Assembly (NCBI GenBank): GCA_023427945.1
Contig: JAEYZR010000369.1
Location: 1-8,294 of the forward strand
Origin: Pseudomonadota bacterium
GTDB lineage: Bacteria; Pseudomonadota; Gammaproteobacteria; Burkholderiales; Burkholderiaceae_B
DNA length: 8,294 nucleotides
Reading direction: 5' to 3'
Shown: positions 1-6,662 of the stretch, piece by piece
Numbering within the stretch: the stretch's first letter is position 1
Layout: every line of letters starts with the position of its first letter
Position numbers and translations under genes: made by a program
The notes under the pieces: model-generated
Told to the model about the DNA's origin: nothing
Seen by the model: the letters and a program-made list of their open reading frames with translations, nothing else
The model's database searches: none

Positions 1-359
1 ACGGCGGCGGGCATGCCGCAATAGCAGGCGGCATGCAGCAGGATTTCCTGCAGGTCTTCGCGCGTCCAGCCGTTGTTCAGCGCGCCGTTCAGGTGCAACG
101 CCAGTTCATGCCGGCGACCCGTGGCGATCAGCACACTGACCGTCACCAGGCTGCGATGCTTCAGGCTCAGTCCGGGACGGCCCCAGATCGCACCCCACGC
201 CAGTCCGGTGACCGCCTCTTGCAGCGGCACGAAGAAGTCGTCGTCGCTGGCGCGTTTGATGGCGCCGTCCACATAGGCATCGCCAAGGGTCGTGCGGCGG
301 TTGTGGTGGCCCAGCGCGACGGTCTCGGCGGTAACGGGGTCGAAAGTCTTGTCTGTCAT
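1..359 (-). CDS. Carboxymuconolactone decarboxylase-family protein (3' end cut by window edge)
   Basis: The first 119 residues are visible; the gene runs off the left edge and probably lacks only a short C-terminal piece, since the family is usually about 125-135 residues. The pattern is that of 4-carboxymuconolactone decarboxylase (PcaC-like, all-helical, cofactor-free): TLGDAYVD (residues 24-31), LAWGAIWGRPGL (53-64), RSLVTVSVLIATGR (69-82), ELALHLNGALNNG (85-97), and LLHAACYCGMPAA (107-119) with the conserved His109. It has no CxxC peroxidatic pair of the AhpD type. True PcaC decarboxylates 4-carboxymuconolactone to the beta-ketoadipate enol-lactone, but many family members near oxidoreductase genes act on other or unknown substrates, so the exact reaction is open. 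The start at 359 is supported by AGGAG (366-370) six bases upstream. It follows the GMC gene by 25 nt and looks like a later gene of the same operon. Confidence 0.86.
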   Translation of the reverse strand, partial: MTDKTFDPVTAETVALGHHNRRTTLGDAYVDGAIKRASDDDFFVPLQEAVTGLAWGAIWGRPGLSLKHRSLVTVSVLIATGRRHELALHLNGALNNGWTREDLQEILLHAACYCGMPAA

Positions 360-384
360 GTCGTTCTCCTGGTTGGTATTGAAT

Positions 385-1998
385 TCACGAATGAATGGCG
401 CGAGCGTCCGCGAGCACCATGTCGGCGCCTTTTTCTGCCAGCATCATCACGGCGGCCTGCGTATTGCCAGACACCATGCTGGGCATGACCGACGCGTCGA
501 CCACGCCCAGGCCCGCCAGACCGTGTACACGCAGCCGCGCATCCACGACGGCGTCGGCGTCCTCGCCCATGCGGCAAGTACCGATGGGGTGATAAATGGT
601 CTGTCCGTTCTGGCGCGCGAAGTCCAGCCACTGCGCATCGCTTTGCACCGCGTCGCCCGGGTTCAGCTCCGCCTTCACATGGCGCGCCATGGCTGGTTGC
701 GACACGATGCGCCGCGCGATGCGCATGCCTTCGACCAGGCAAGCCTGATCGACAGGATGCGACAGCAGGTTGGGACGGATGTGCGGGGCCTGGGCGGCGT
801 CGGGGCAATGGGCGTGGATGCTGCCGCTGGACTGCGGCCGCAGTTGCGCGACGCCCAGCGTCATGCCGGGCAGCGTGTCCAGCTTGCGTACCGCCGCATC
901 GGCATAACTGGCGTGCATGAAGAAGTACTGCACGTCGGGCGAGGCCAGCTTCGGGTCTGTTTTCACGAAACCGAACACCAGCCCCGTGCCCAAGGTCAGG
1001 ATGCCCTTGCGCGCCAGCAGGTAGCGCATCACCGCCGAACCCAGTGCCAGTCCACGCGTGCTCTCGTTCAGGGTGCGTGCGCCCTGGACGCGCCAGTTCA
1101 TTCGGGTGGCATAGTGGTCGATGTAGTTTTCACCGACACCGGGCAGCGCGTGACGGACGTCAATACCCGCCGCCTGCAGCACCTCGGGCCTGCCGATGCC
1201 CGAGAGTTCCAGCAGTTGCGGCGACTGAATGGCGCCCCCGCTCAGGATCACCCGTCGCCGGGCGAACACCTGCGTCACGCCCGATCCCTGCTGGCGATAT
1301 TCCACGCCCGTGCAGCGTCGGCCTTCGAGCAGCAGCCGGGTTGCCAGTGCGCCGGTTCGAATGGTCAGGTTGCTGCGCTCACGCGCGGGCGCAAGATAGC
1401 CATCGACCACGCTCCAGCGTCGCCCGCCTTTCTGGCACACCTGGTAGTACCCGAAGCCTTGCTGGTCCGCACCGTTGTAGTCCGGGTTCAATGGCTGCCC
1501 GTCCTGCACAGCCGCCTGCAGCAGGCGCTCGGCAATCGCCGCGCGTTCCTGTACTTCGGTGATGTGCATGGGGCCGCTGCGCCCGCGCTCAGGCCCACCG
1601 ACCGTGGTGTTCTCGATACGCCGAAAATAAGGCGCGACATCCTGCCAGCCCCAACCCGTCGCGTATTGCGCCCAATGGTCATAGTCGCCAGGCTGGCCAC
1701 GCACGTAAATCATGCCATTGATCAGCGTCGAGCCGCCCAGGCCCTTGCCACGCGGGATCGCAATGCTGCGGCCCATCGTGTTCGGTTCCGGCTCGCTGCG
1801 AAAGCCCCAGTTCAGCGTCGTGTTCGTCAGCAACTTGCTGAAGCCGGCAGGCACCGACACCCAATGATGCCGGCCGTCGCCACCCGCTTCGAGCAGCAGG
1901 ACGGTGTAGTTGCCGCAGGCACTCAGGCGATTGGCCAGAATGCAGCCTGCAGCGCCTGCGCCCACGATGATGTAGTCGAACGTCGTCACGTTGTGCAT
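385..1998 (-). CDS. GMC-family FAD-dependent oxidoreductase (choline/alcohol dehydrogenase type)
   Basis: The protein has 537 residues, a normal length for bacterial glucose-methanol-choline oxidoreductases, which oxidise alcohols using FAD. Visible marks are the N-terminal dinucleotide-binding GAGAAG (residues 13-18), the acidic LLEAGG end of beta-2 (Glu37), GMC signature 1 at about 83-101 (RGKGLGGSTLINGMIYVRG), signature 2 at about 253-269 (SGGAIQSPQLLELSGIG), and a C-terminal active site with His470 (YHPIGTCRMG) and Asn512 (GNTQAA), the usual His/Asn pair. There is no signal peptide, so it is probably cytoplasmic. The open frame continues 118 codons upstream, but that part lies over the neighbouring dehydrogenase gene. 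The start at 1998 is chosen because the protein begins just before the FAD motif and lies 8 nt after the SDR stop, with AGGG about 7 nt upstream. The substrate cannot be read from the sequence; a hydroxylated aromatic or aliphatic side chain is a guess. Confidence 0.93.
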   Translation of the reverse strand: MHNVTTFDYIIVGAGAAGCILANRLSACGNYTVLLLEAGGDGRHHWVSVPAGFSKLLTNTTLNWGFRSEPEPNTMGRSIAIPRGKGLGGSTLINGMIYVRGQPGDYDHWAQYATGWGWQDVAPYFRRIENTTVGGPERGRSGPMHITEVQERAAIAERLLQAAVQDGQPLNPDYNGADQQGFGYYQVCQKGGRRWSVVDGYLAPARERSNLTIRTGALATRLLLEGRRCTGVEYRQQGSGVTQVFARRRVILSGGAIQSPQLLELSGIGRPEVLQAAGIDVRHALPGVGENYIDHYATRMNWRVQGARTLNESTRGLALGSAVMRYLLARKGILTLGTGLVFGFVKTDPKLASPDVQYFFMHASYADAAVRKLDTLPGMTLGVAQLRPQSSGSIHAHCPDAAQAPHIRPNLLSHPVDQACLVEGMRIARRIVSQPAMARHVKAELNPGDAVQSDAQWLDFARQNGQTIYHPIGTCRMGEDADAVVDARLRVHGLAGLGVVDASVMPSMVSGNTQAAVMMLAEKGADMVLADARAIHS

Positions 1999-2006
1999 GT
2001 GATGCC

Positions 2007-2807
2007 CTAACGAACGATGTTCATCAGGGCGCCGCCGTCGACCGGCAGTTGCACGCCGGTAATGAAGCCTGCTTCGTCGGACGCCAGGAACACTGCCGCG
2101 TTGGCAACATCCCAGGCCGTGCCCATGCGGGCGCGCAGCGGCACGCGGGCATTGCGCTCGGCCACCACGTCCGCACGGCTGCGGTTGAAGGTCGCGGCAC
2201 GGGTATCCACAGCCATCGGCGTATCCAGCAGGCCAGGCAGAATGGCGTTGGCGCGCACACCCTGGCCCGCGTGTTCGATCGCGATCTGCTGCGTATAGGC
2301 GATCATCGCCGCCTTGGTGGCCTTGTAGGCCACCCACGGATATCGCTGCCACGCCGACACCGACGCGATGTTCAGGATCACCCCCGAACCCTGCTCACAC
2401 ATGATGGGCAGCACGTGCTTGCCCGCCATGATGCAGCCGCGCAGATTGATCGCGCAGATGCGGTCAAACGCCTCCTCCGTGATCTCGGTCGCGCTGGCAT
2501 CGCCCCCTGATACGCTCACCCCGACGTTGTAATGCATGATGTCGATGCGTCCCCACAGGCGTATGGCCTGGGCAAAGGCCTGGGCCAGTTCCTGCTCGCG
2601 CACGACGTCGGCGCGCCACGGCACACAACGATCCGGCGACTGCGTCTGCAGGCACGTCTGCTCGGCTGACGCCAGATCACGATCCACTGCCAGCACGCGC
2701 GCGCCTTCCTGCACGAAACGCATGACCGTCGCCCGGCCATTGCCCATGGTCTCGCCCGCGCTCTGGCCGGCCCCGATCACCACCGCCACTTTGTCCTTGA
2801 GTCTCAT
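2007..2807 (-). CDS. Short-chain dehydrogenase/reductase (SDR), NAD-type
   Basis: This 266-residue classical SDR would catalyse NAD(P)-dependent oxidation or reduction of an alcohol or ketone in the cytoplasm. The cofactor motif is extended: GAGQSAGETMGNGRA (12-26) replaces the usual GxxxGxG, a variant I recall from an SDR subfamily with GNG before the helix. Asp42 at the end of beta-2 (VDRD) favours NAD over NADP. Other marks are MHYNVG (91-96) in place of NNAG, Asn121, the catalytic Ser149, Tyr161 and Lys165 (YKATK), PGLLDTPM (191-198), and the C-terminal FITGVQLPVDGG (248-259). The start overlaps the stop of the upstream AroE-like gene (ATGA), and AGGAG lies about 7 nt upstream, inside that gene's 3' end, so translation is probably coupled. 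The substrate is unknown; its position between the AroE-like and GMC genes suggests a consecutive step in the same pathway. Confidence 0.94.
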   Translation of the reverse strand: MRLKDKVAVVIGAGQSAGETMGNGRATVMRFVQEGARVLAVDRDLASAEQTCLQTQSPDRCVPWRADVVREQELAQAFAQAIRLWGRIDIMHYNVGVSVSGGDASATEITEEAFDRICAINLRGCIMAGKHVLPIMCEQGSGVILNIASVSAWQRYPWVAYKATKAAMIAYTQQIAIEHAGQGVRANAILPGLLDTPMAVDTRAATFNRSRADVVAERNARVPLRARMGTAWDVANAAVFLASDEAGFITGVQLPVDGGALMNIVR

Positions 2808-3637
2808 GCTGTGCTCCTGTCTGAGGCACGCGCATCGACCGTGCGCCCTGCCTTGAAAAACGCCACCATGTCGGCCACCTGCCCTTCGAGCATGCCCAGT
2901 CCGCCATACGTCTCGCAGCCGCGTGCACGCGCGTGCGCCAGCAGCGGCGTCACCGCCGGTTCCATGATGATGTCCGCCACCAGTTGATCAGCGTGCAGTC
3001 GTTCGGCATTCAAGGGCAGCGGATCGCCATCGGCCATGCCCAGCGAGGTCGCGTTGATGACGAAGTCATGACCGCCAGGATCGTCGTTGCCTGCGCTCAC
3101 CTCGATGGCGGGATACAGCGTGCGCAGCCTGCTGGCCAATGCATCGATGCGGGCACGGCTGCGGTTGTGGACAGTCAGGCGCGCGGCACCCGCCTGCGCC
3201 AGCGCGAAGGCAATGGCGTTGGCCGCACCACCGGCGCCCGCCATGTAGACGGCACTGCCGCGAACCGGGCGGCCGTAGCCATTCAATCCCCGCAGAAAAC
3301 CGACTCCGTCGAGCATGGCCCCCACCAGGCGGCCATCGTTTTCGCGGCGCACCACGTTCACCGCGCCGATGGCCTGCGCATCGGGCTCGACCTCGTCGCA
3401 CAGTGCCACCACATCCATCTTGTGCGGCACAGTCACCACCATGCCCCAAAGATTCCTGGCGCTGCGCAACGCGTGCAGCGTGTCGGCCAGTCCCGCGGGC
3501 GCCACATGTATGGGCACCATCACAGCGTCGTCACCATGCGCCTGCAGCAGCCGGTTCACCAGTTGCGGCGTGCGCACCTGTGCAATGGGATCGGCCAGGA
3601 TGCACAGCAGCCCGGTCTTGCCAGTGATCGGGATCAT
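2804..3637 (-). CDS. Shikimate/quinate dehydrogenase-like protein with altered substrate pocket
   Basis: The protein has 277 residues, typical of AroE. The fold is clear: VVTVPHK (67-73) with the catalytic Lys73, GAVN (91-94) with Asn94, MLDGVGF (108-114) with the catalytic Asp110, nucleotide-binding GAGGAA (134-139), an NADP-type HNRSRAR (157-163), INATSLGM (194-201) and GMLEGQ with Gln253. Several residues that normally contact shikimate are changed. The SxSP motif is VRTP (21-24), so Ser-x-Ser becomes Val-x-Thr; NTD is MLD (108-110); and the Tyr of the YxP/YQ segment is Met225. The catalytic Lys/Asp pair remains, so it is probably an active dehydrogenase with another substrate rather than the biosynthetic AroE. 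The start overlaps the upstream stop by 4 nt (ATGA) with only a weak purine-rich site, suggesting coupling. A catabolic role on a hydroaromatic or related hydroxy acid is inferred from the operon. Confidence 0.9.
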   Translation of the reverse strand: MIPITGKTGLLCILADPIAQVRTPQLVNRLLQAHGDDAVMVPIHVAPAGLADTLHALRSARNLWGMVVTVPHKMDVVALCDEVEPDAQAIGAVNVVRRENDGRLVGAMLDGVGFLRGLNGYGRPVRGSAVYMAGAGGAANAIAFALAQAGAARLTVHNRSRARIDALASRLRTLYPAIEVSAGNDDPGGHDFVINATSLGMADGDPLPLNAERLHADQLVADIIMEPAVTPLLAHARARGCETYGGLGMLEGQVADMVAFFKAGRTVDARASDRSTA

Positions 3638-4557
3638 GCCGGGCCACCCTGCGTCTTGCGGCTGCGCACTTCCACGCCGGCCCAGGCTTCCATGTATTTG
3701 ATGAGGGCCGTGAAGTCCAGATCTTCACCGCCCTGTGTGATGGCAAAGGCCCACGCCTGTCGCACCGTCTGGCCCATCCACATCGGCACGGCCAGCGCCT
3801 GCGCCTCGTCCAGCCCCAGCGACACATCCTTGTGAATGGTGCGTATGCTGGCGCCATAATCGAACGTGCCGGGCAGGATCGCCCGGGGCACCTTGTCCAC
3901 GGTGGCGCTGTTGCGGCCCGTGCTCACGTTGATGATGTCCACCATCTGATCCGGATCCAGACCGGCCTTGGCGCCCAGCACCAGCGCCTCATAGGCCGAC
4001 ACCATGTTGGCGGCGGAAATCAGGTTGTTCACCAGCTTCATCATCTGCGCCATGCCCGGTTCGGTCCCGACCTCGAACACATGCTTGCCCATGAAACCCA
4101 CCTGCTCGCGCACGGCGTCCAGGCCCTGGGCCGCACCGGCCAGCATGATCGACAGCGTGCCGTTGTCTGCCCCCCGCGGCCCGCCGCTCACCGGCGCATC
4201 CACCACCGTCACGCCAGATGGCGTCAGGGCCTGCGCGATGTCGCGCACGGCCTGGCGGCCGATCGTCGACATCTCGGCATATACCTTGATGGCGCGACCG
4301 CCTGCCACACCGTTTTCGCCAAAGGCCACCGCCCGGCTGACACCGGCGTCGGGCAGGCACGCATACACCACGGCAGCCGCGTCGGCCACCGACCGCGGGC
4401 CGTCGTGCACGATGGCGCCCAGTTTCGCCAGTGCGTCTGTGCGCCCGCGATCCGGGTCATACACATGAAGCTGGACACCTGCGCCGACCAGGCGCCGGGC
4501 GATGGCTGAACCCATGGCGCCCAGGCCAATGAAACCTGCGATGTGCTGCATCGACAT
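3634..4557 (-). CDS. 3-Hydroxyisobutyrate dehydrogenase-family reductase (beta-hydroxyacid dehydrogenase)
   Basis: This 307-residue protein belongs to the beta-hydroxyacid dehydrogenase family (3-hydroxyisobutyrate dehydrogenase, tartronate semialdehyde reductase GarR, and relatives), which interconvert 3-hydroxy acids and semialdehydes with NAD(P). Visible are the N-terminal GLGAMG (11-16), Asp34 after beta-2 (VYDPDRGR, suggesting NAD), EMSTI (95-99), the substrate loop DAPVSGGPRGADNGTLSIMLAG (120-141, Ser124-Gly125-Gly126), the catalytic Lys174 with Asn177/Asn178 (KLVNNLI), and the second-domain KDVSLGLDEA (243-252) that closes the site. No leader peptide is seen. The start at 4557 rather than the Met two codons later is favoured by AAGGA about 7 nt upstream. 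It lies 37 nt after the Bug gene and overlaps the AroE-like gene by 4 nt. Family members are too diverse to name the substrate. Confidence 0.93.
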   Translation of the reverse strand: MSMQHIAGFIGLGAMGSAIARRLVGAGVQLHVYDPDRGRTDALAKLGAIVHDGPRSVADAAAVVYACLPDAGVSRAVAFGENGVAGGRAIKVYAEMSTIGRQAVRDIAQALTPSGVTVVDAPVSGGPRGADNGTLSIMLAGAAQGLDAVREQVGFMGKHVFEVGTEPGMAQMMKLVNNLISAANMVSAYEALVLGAKAGLDPDQMVDIINVSTGRNSATVDKVPRAILPGTFDYGASIRTIHKDVSLGLDEAQALAVPMWMGQTVRQAWAFAITQGGEDLDFTALIKYMEAWAGVEVRSRKTQGGPA

Positions 4558-4594
4558 CTTTATTCCTTGCTGGTGGTGGACATCACGTCCGGGT

Positions 4595-5569
4595 TCACTG
4601 GACCGACAGGTTCAGGCCCTTCAACTGCTCGGCCAGTCCCACATAGTCGTCACGGAACACGCGATCAAAATCAGCCGGTGAGCCAATGCGCGACACCATG
4701 CCCTGATCAGCCAGCACGCGCTTCATGGCCGGGGTTTCCAGCACCTTGTTGGTGGCGCGATTGATCTTCTCCACCACATCAGCCGGCATGTCGCGCGGGC
4801 CGAACAGCCCATACCAGGTCACGACGTCGAAGCCGGGATATCCCAGTTCGGCAATCGTGGGCACGTCGGGATAGGCCGCGACGCGCTCCTGGGAGGAGAC
4901 CGCCAGCGGACGCACCCGACCGCTGTCGATGAACGCCTTGCCCGATGCGATCGAGCCGCCCACAAGTTCGACGTGGCCGCCCACCAGATCCGTCAGCGCC
5001 GGGCTCGAGCCCTTGTAGGGCACATGGATCATTTCGGCACCCGCTGTCTTGCCGAGCAGCGCGAGCAACAGGTGCGACATGCTGCCCTGGCCAGACGTGC
5101 CGAATCGCAGTGCCTGGCTGTCCTTGCGCGCGGCGTCCAGCGCCTTGCGCATGGTGTCGTACGGTGATTGGGGTGCTGCGACGATCACCATGGGTGCATC
5201 GGCCACGTTCACGATGGACGTGAAATCCTTGAGCGGATCGAAACTCATCGAGTCCTTGCTCAGCAGCGGGGCAATGACGATGTTCTCGCGCAGCGCCAGA
5301 ATGATCTGGTAGCCATCGGCCGGCGCACGTGCCACGCCGCCCAGGGCGATGATGCCGTTGCCGCCGGGACGATTTTCCACCACCACGTTCCAGCCCTCGG
5401 ACTTCGTCAATCCTTCGGCCACCTGGCGCGCCAGTATGTCGGTGCCCCCACCCGGGCTGAAGGGCACGACCAGGCGAATCGGCTTGTCGGGATAGGCAGG
5501 GGCGGCAGCGGCGGCGGGCGCAACGGCGGCCAGTCCGAACAGCGCAGCGGCAATGAAAGCGGGCAGCAT
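4595..5569 (-). CDS. Bug/TctC-family periplasmic solute-binding protein
   Basis: This 324-residue tripartite-tricarboxylate-transporter receptor binds a small carboxylated ligand in the periplasm. It starts with a short Ala-rich signal peptide (residues 1 to about 23) and then AYPDKPIRLVVPFSPGGGTD (25-44), the family hallmark. Also typical are NRPGGNG (66-72), the VPYKG segment (183-187) and YPDVPTIAELGYPGF (233-247). The ligand cannot be predicted; family members bind carboxylates, amino acids, nicotinate and aromatic acids. No TctA/TctB membrane partners are in the window, the usual state of orphan Bug genes in Alcaligenaceae. The frame is open for another 189 codons upstream, but that part runs antisense through the LysR gene. 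The start at 5569 is supported by AAGGAG 8 nt upstream and by the signal peptide. It is the first gene of the minus-strand operon, just downstream of the LysR-box region. Confidence 0.96.
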   Translation of the reverse strand: MLPAFIAAALFGLAAVAPAAAAAPAYPDKPIRLVVPFSPGGGTDILARQVAEGLTKSEGWNVVVENRPGGNGIIALGGVARAPADGYQIILALRENIVIAPLLSKDSMSFDPLKDFTSIVNVADAPMVIVAAPQSPYDTMRKALDAARKDSQALRFGTSGQGSMSHLLLALLGKTAGAEMIHVPYKGSSPALTDLVGGHVELVGGSIASGKAFIDSGRVRPLAVSSQERVAAYPDVPTIAELGYPGFDVVTWYGLFGPRDMPADVVEKINRATNKVLETPAMKRVLADQGMVSRIGSPADFDRVFRDDYVGLAEQLKGLNLSVQ

Positions 5570-5591
5570 GAGTGTGTCTCCTTGTTGTTGA

Positions 5592-5608
5592 TCGAAACGT
5601 TTTTTCGA
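5592..5608. promoter_or_regulatory. Dyad TCGAAA-N5-TTTCGA upstream of the Bug operon
   Basis: TCGAAA (5592-5597) and TTTCGA (5603-5608) form a perfect inverted repeat with a 5-nt centre, 23 nt upstream of the Bug start codon. Nested in it is the 8-bp palindrome AAACGTTT (5595-5602). The 12-mer AAACGTTTTTTC (5595-5606) recurs exactly at 7416-7427 in the other divergent promoter region. A weak -10-like CATACT on the minus strand (5609-5614) would place the transcription start near this dyad, so a bound protein could block the promoter. It is an operator candidate; the binding protein is unknown. Confidence 0.45.
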
Positions 5609-5660
5609 AGTATGGTCTGCACGGCGGGGATGATGGCGCGAGTCGGACCGGTTTGAAAAG

Positions 5661-5674
5661 GTGCCGGACGGCAC
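5661..5674. promoter_or_regulatory. Perfect short dyad GTGCCG-GA-CGGCAC in the LysR/Bug spacer
   Basis: Two 6-base arms separated by 2 nt lie in the middle of the 139-nt divergent spacer, between the T-N11-A box and the dyad close to the Bug start. It has no T-tract and lies upstream of both genes, so it is not a terminator. It could be a second protein-binding site, but short GC-rich dyads do occur by chance in such genomes. Confidence 0.25.
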
Positions 5675-5681
5675 AGGGATA

Positions 5682-5694
5682 TGAAAATAATTCA
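5682..5694. promoter_or_regulatory. LysR-type T-N11-A box, TGAA-N5-TTCA
   Basis: TGAA (5682-5685) and TTCA (5691-5694) form a dyad around five A/T bases, and the outer T and A are exactly 11 bases apart, the form known for LysR-family recognition sites. It lies 14 nt upstream of the LysR start codon and about 113 nt upstream of the Bug start. That suits a regulator that represses its own gene and activates the divergent operon from a site upstream of the promoter. No other T-N11-A dyad of this quality was noticed in the spacer. Confidence 0.55.
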
Positions 5695-5708
5695 CAGGTG
5701 TGGGCGGC

Positions 5709-6602
5709 ATGAACCAGTTGGCGGAACTTGAAGTCTTCATTGCCGTGGTCGAGACCGGCAGCTTCTCGGCCGCCGCGCGCAGGCTGTCGCGCTCACCCTC
5801 GGCCGTCAGCAAGCTGATCTCGCGCATGGAGGCGCGGCTGCGCACGCTGCTGTTCGAACGCACCTCGCGCGAAGTGCGCCCCACCGAGGCCGGCCACACC
5901 TTGCATCGCGAGGGCATGCGGGTGCTGGAGGCCCTGACCGAGGCCGAAAGCGCCTTGCAGCGCCACGCCGAGGATGCCCGGGGCACTCTGCGTGTGCACA
6001 GCATCTTCACCTTCGCCAAATACCAGCTGGCCCCCGTCATGGCCGACTTCACGCGCGCCAATCCCGAGATCCGCGTCGAATTCCTGCTCAACAACGACCC
6101 CATGGACATGGTGGAGAACAACATCGATGTGGCCATCCACAGCGGCGCGTTGCCCGACTCCTCTCTGATCGCCAGGCGGCTGCCCGCCAGCCGCTGGATA
6201 GTCTGTGCGTCGCCCGATTACCTGAAACGCCACGGCACGCCACAGACACCCGACGACCTCGCGCACCATAACTGCCTGAGCTTCACCCACCGCACCCACT
6301 GGAACACCTGGCCCTTCGAGGGCCAGGGCCGGGGCATCAAGGCGGTGGGCAACCTGGGCGCCGACCAGGGCGACATGCTCATGCAACTGGCCGTGCAGGG
6401 CGCAGGGATCGCCCGGCTGGCCCACTATCACATCCAGGGCGAGCTGGCCGCCGGCCGCCTCGTGCCTGTCCTGCAGCGCTTCCAGCCGGCCCGTGCCGAA
6501 CCGATCTACATGATCTACAAAAGCCGGAAATACCTGGCACCCAAGGTGAAAGCCTTCATCGATTTTCTCGATGCGCGCTTTGGTGTCAATGTGGCGGGAT
6601 AG
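5709..6602 (+). CDS. LysR-family transcriptional regulator
   Basis: The protein has 297 residues, the standard LysR size. The N-terminal winged helix-turn-helix is plain: LAELEVFIAVVETGSFSAAA (4-23), then the recognition helix region SRSPSAVSKLISRMEARL (27-44), LLFERTSREVRPTEAG (47-62), and a linker helix rich in Glu/Ala to about residue 90. The rest (about 91-295) is the periplasmic-binding-protein-like effector domain, including LRVHSIFTFAKYQLAPVMADFTRANPEIRVEFLLNN and QLAVQGAGIARLAHYHI. A GTG at 5700 would add three residues, but ATG at 5709 is preferred because AGGTG (5696-5700) is 8 nt upstream of it. The gene is divergent from the Bug operon, with a T-N11-A box between them, so control of that operon is the natural inference. 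The inducer is unknown, probably a pathway substrate or intermediate. Confidence 0.95.
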   Translation: MNQLAELEVFIAVVETGSFSAAARRLSRSPSAVSKLISRMEARLRTLLFERTSREVRPTEAGHTLHREGMRVLEALTEAESALQRHAEDARGTLRVHSIFTFAKYQLAPVMADFTRANPEIRVEFLLNNDPMDMVENNIDVAIHSGALPDSSLIARRLPASRWIVCASPDYLKRHGTPQTPDDLAHHNCLSFTHRTHWNTWPFEGQGRGIKAVGNLGADQGDMLMQLAVQGAGIARLAHYHIQGELAAGRLVPVLQRFQPARAEPIYMIYKSRKYLAPKVKAFIDFLDARFGVNVAG

Positions 6603-6662
6603 CAGCCCCTGCCATGCTTCGGGCGCTGCCCTGGCATCGCGCCTGTCGACCGTGCCTGAGGG

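Noticed and set aside
292..2010. A 572-codon open frame on the plus strand
   Set aside because: It lies antisense to the GMC and CMD-family genes, has low-complexity His/Arg/Ala-rich composition with no recognisable motif, and is explained by G/C codon bias on the opposite strand.
1999..2352. N-terminal extension of the GMC oxidoreductase frame by 118 codons
   Set aside because: It overlaps the clearly coding SDR gene, and the FAD motif begins normally right after the Met at 1998.
2933..3835. A 300-codon plus-strand frame, and similar long frames at 3832-4509 and 5793-6431 (minus)
   Set aside because: All are shadows of well-supported genes on the other strand and show no family motifs.
5570..6136. 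N-terminal extension of the Bug protein frame by 189 codons
   Set aside because: It runs antisense through the LysR gene and the promoter region; the signal peptide and AAGGAG site fix the start at 5569.
6610..6636. Possible bidirectional terminator between the LysR and cupin genes (TGCCA...TGGCA around GGGC-GCT-GCCC)
   Set aside because: The outer and inner stems are only joined through a 6-nt bulge and there is no T-tract on either strand, so it is too weak to call.
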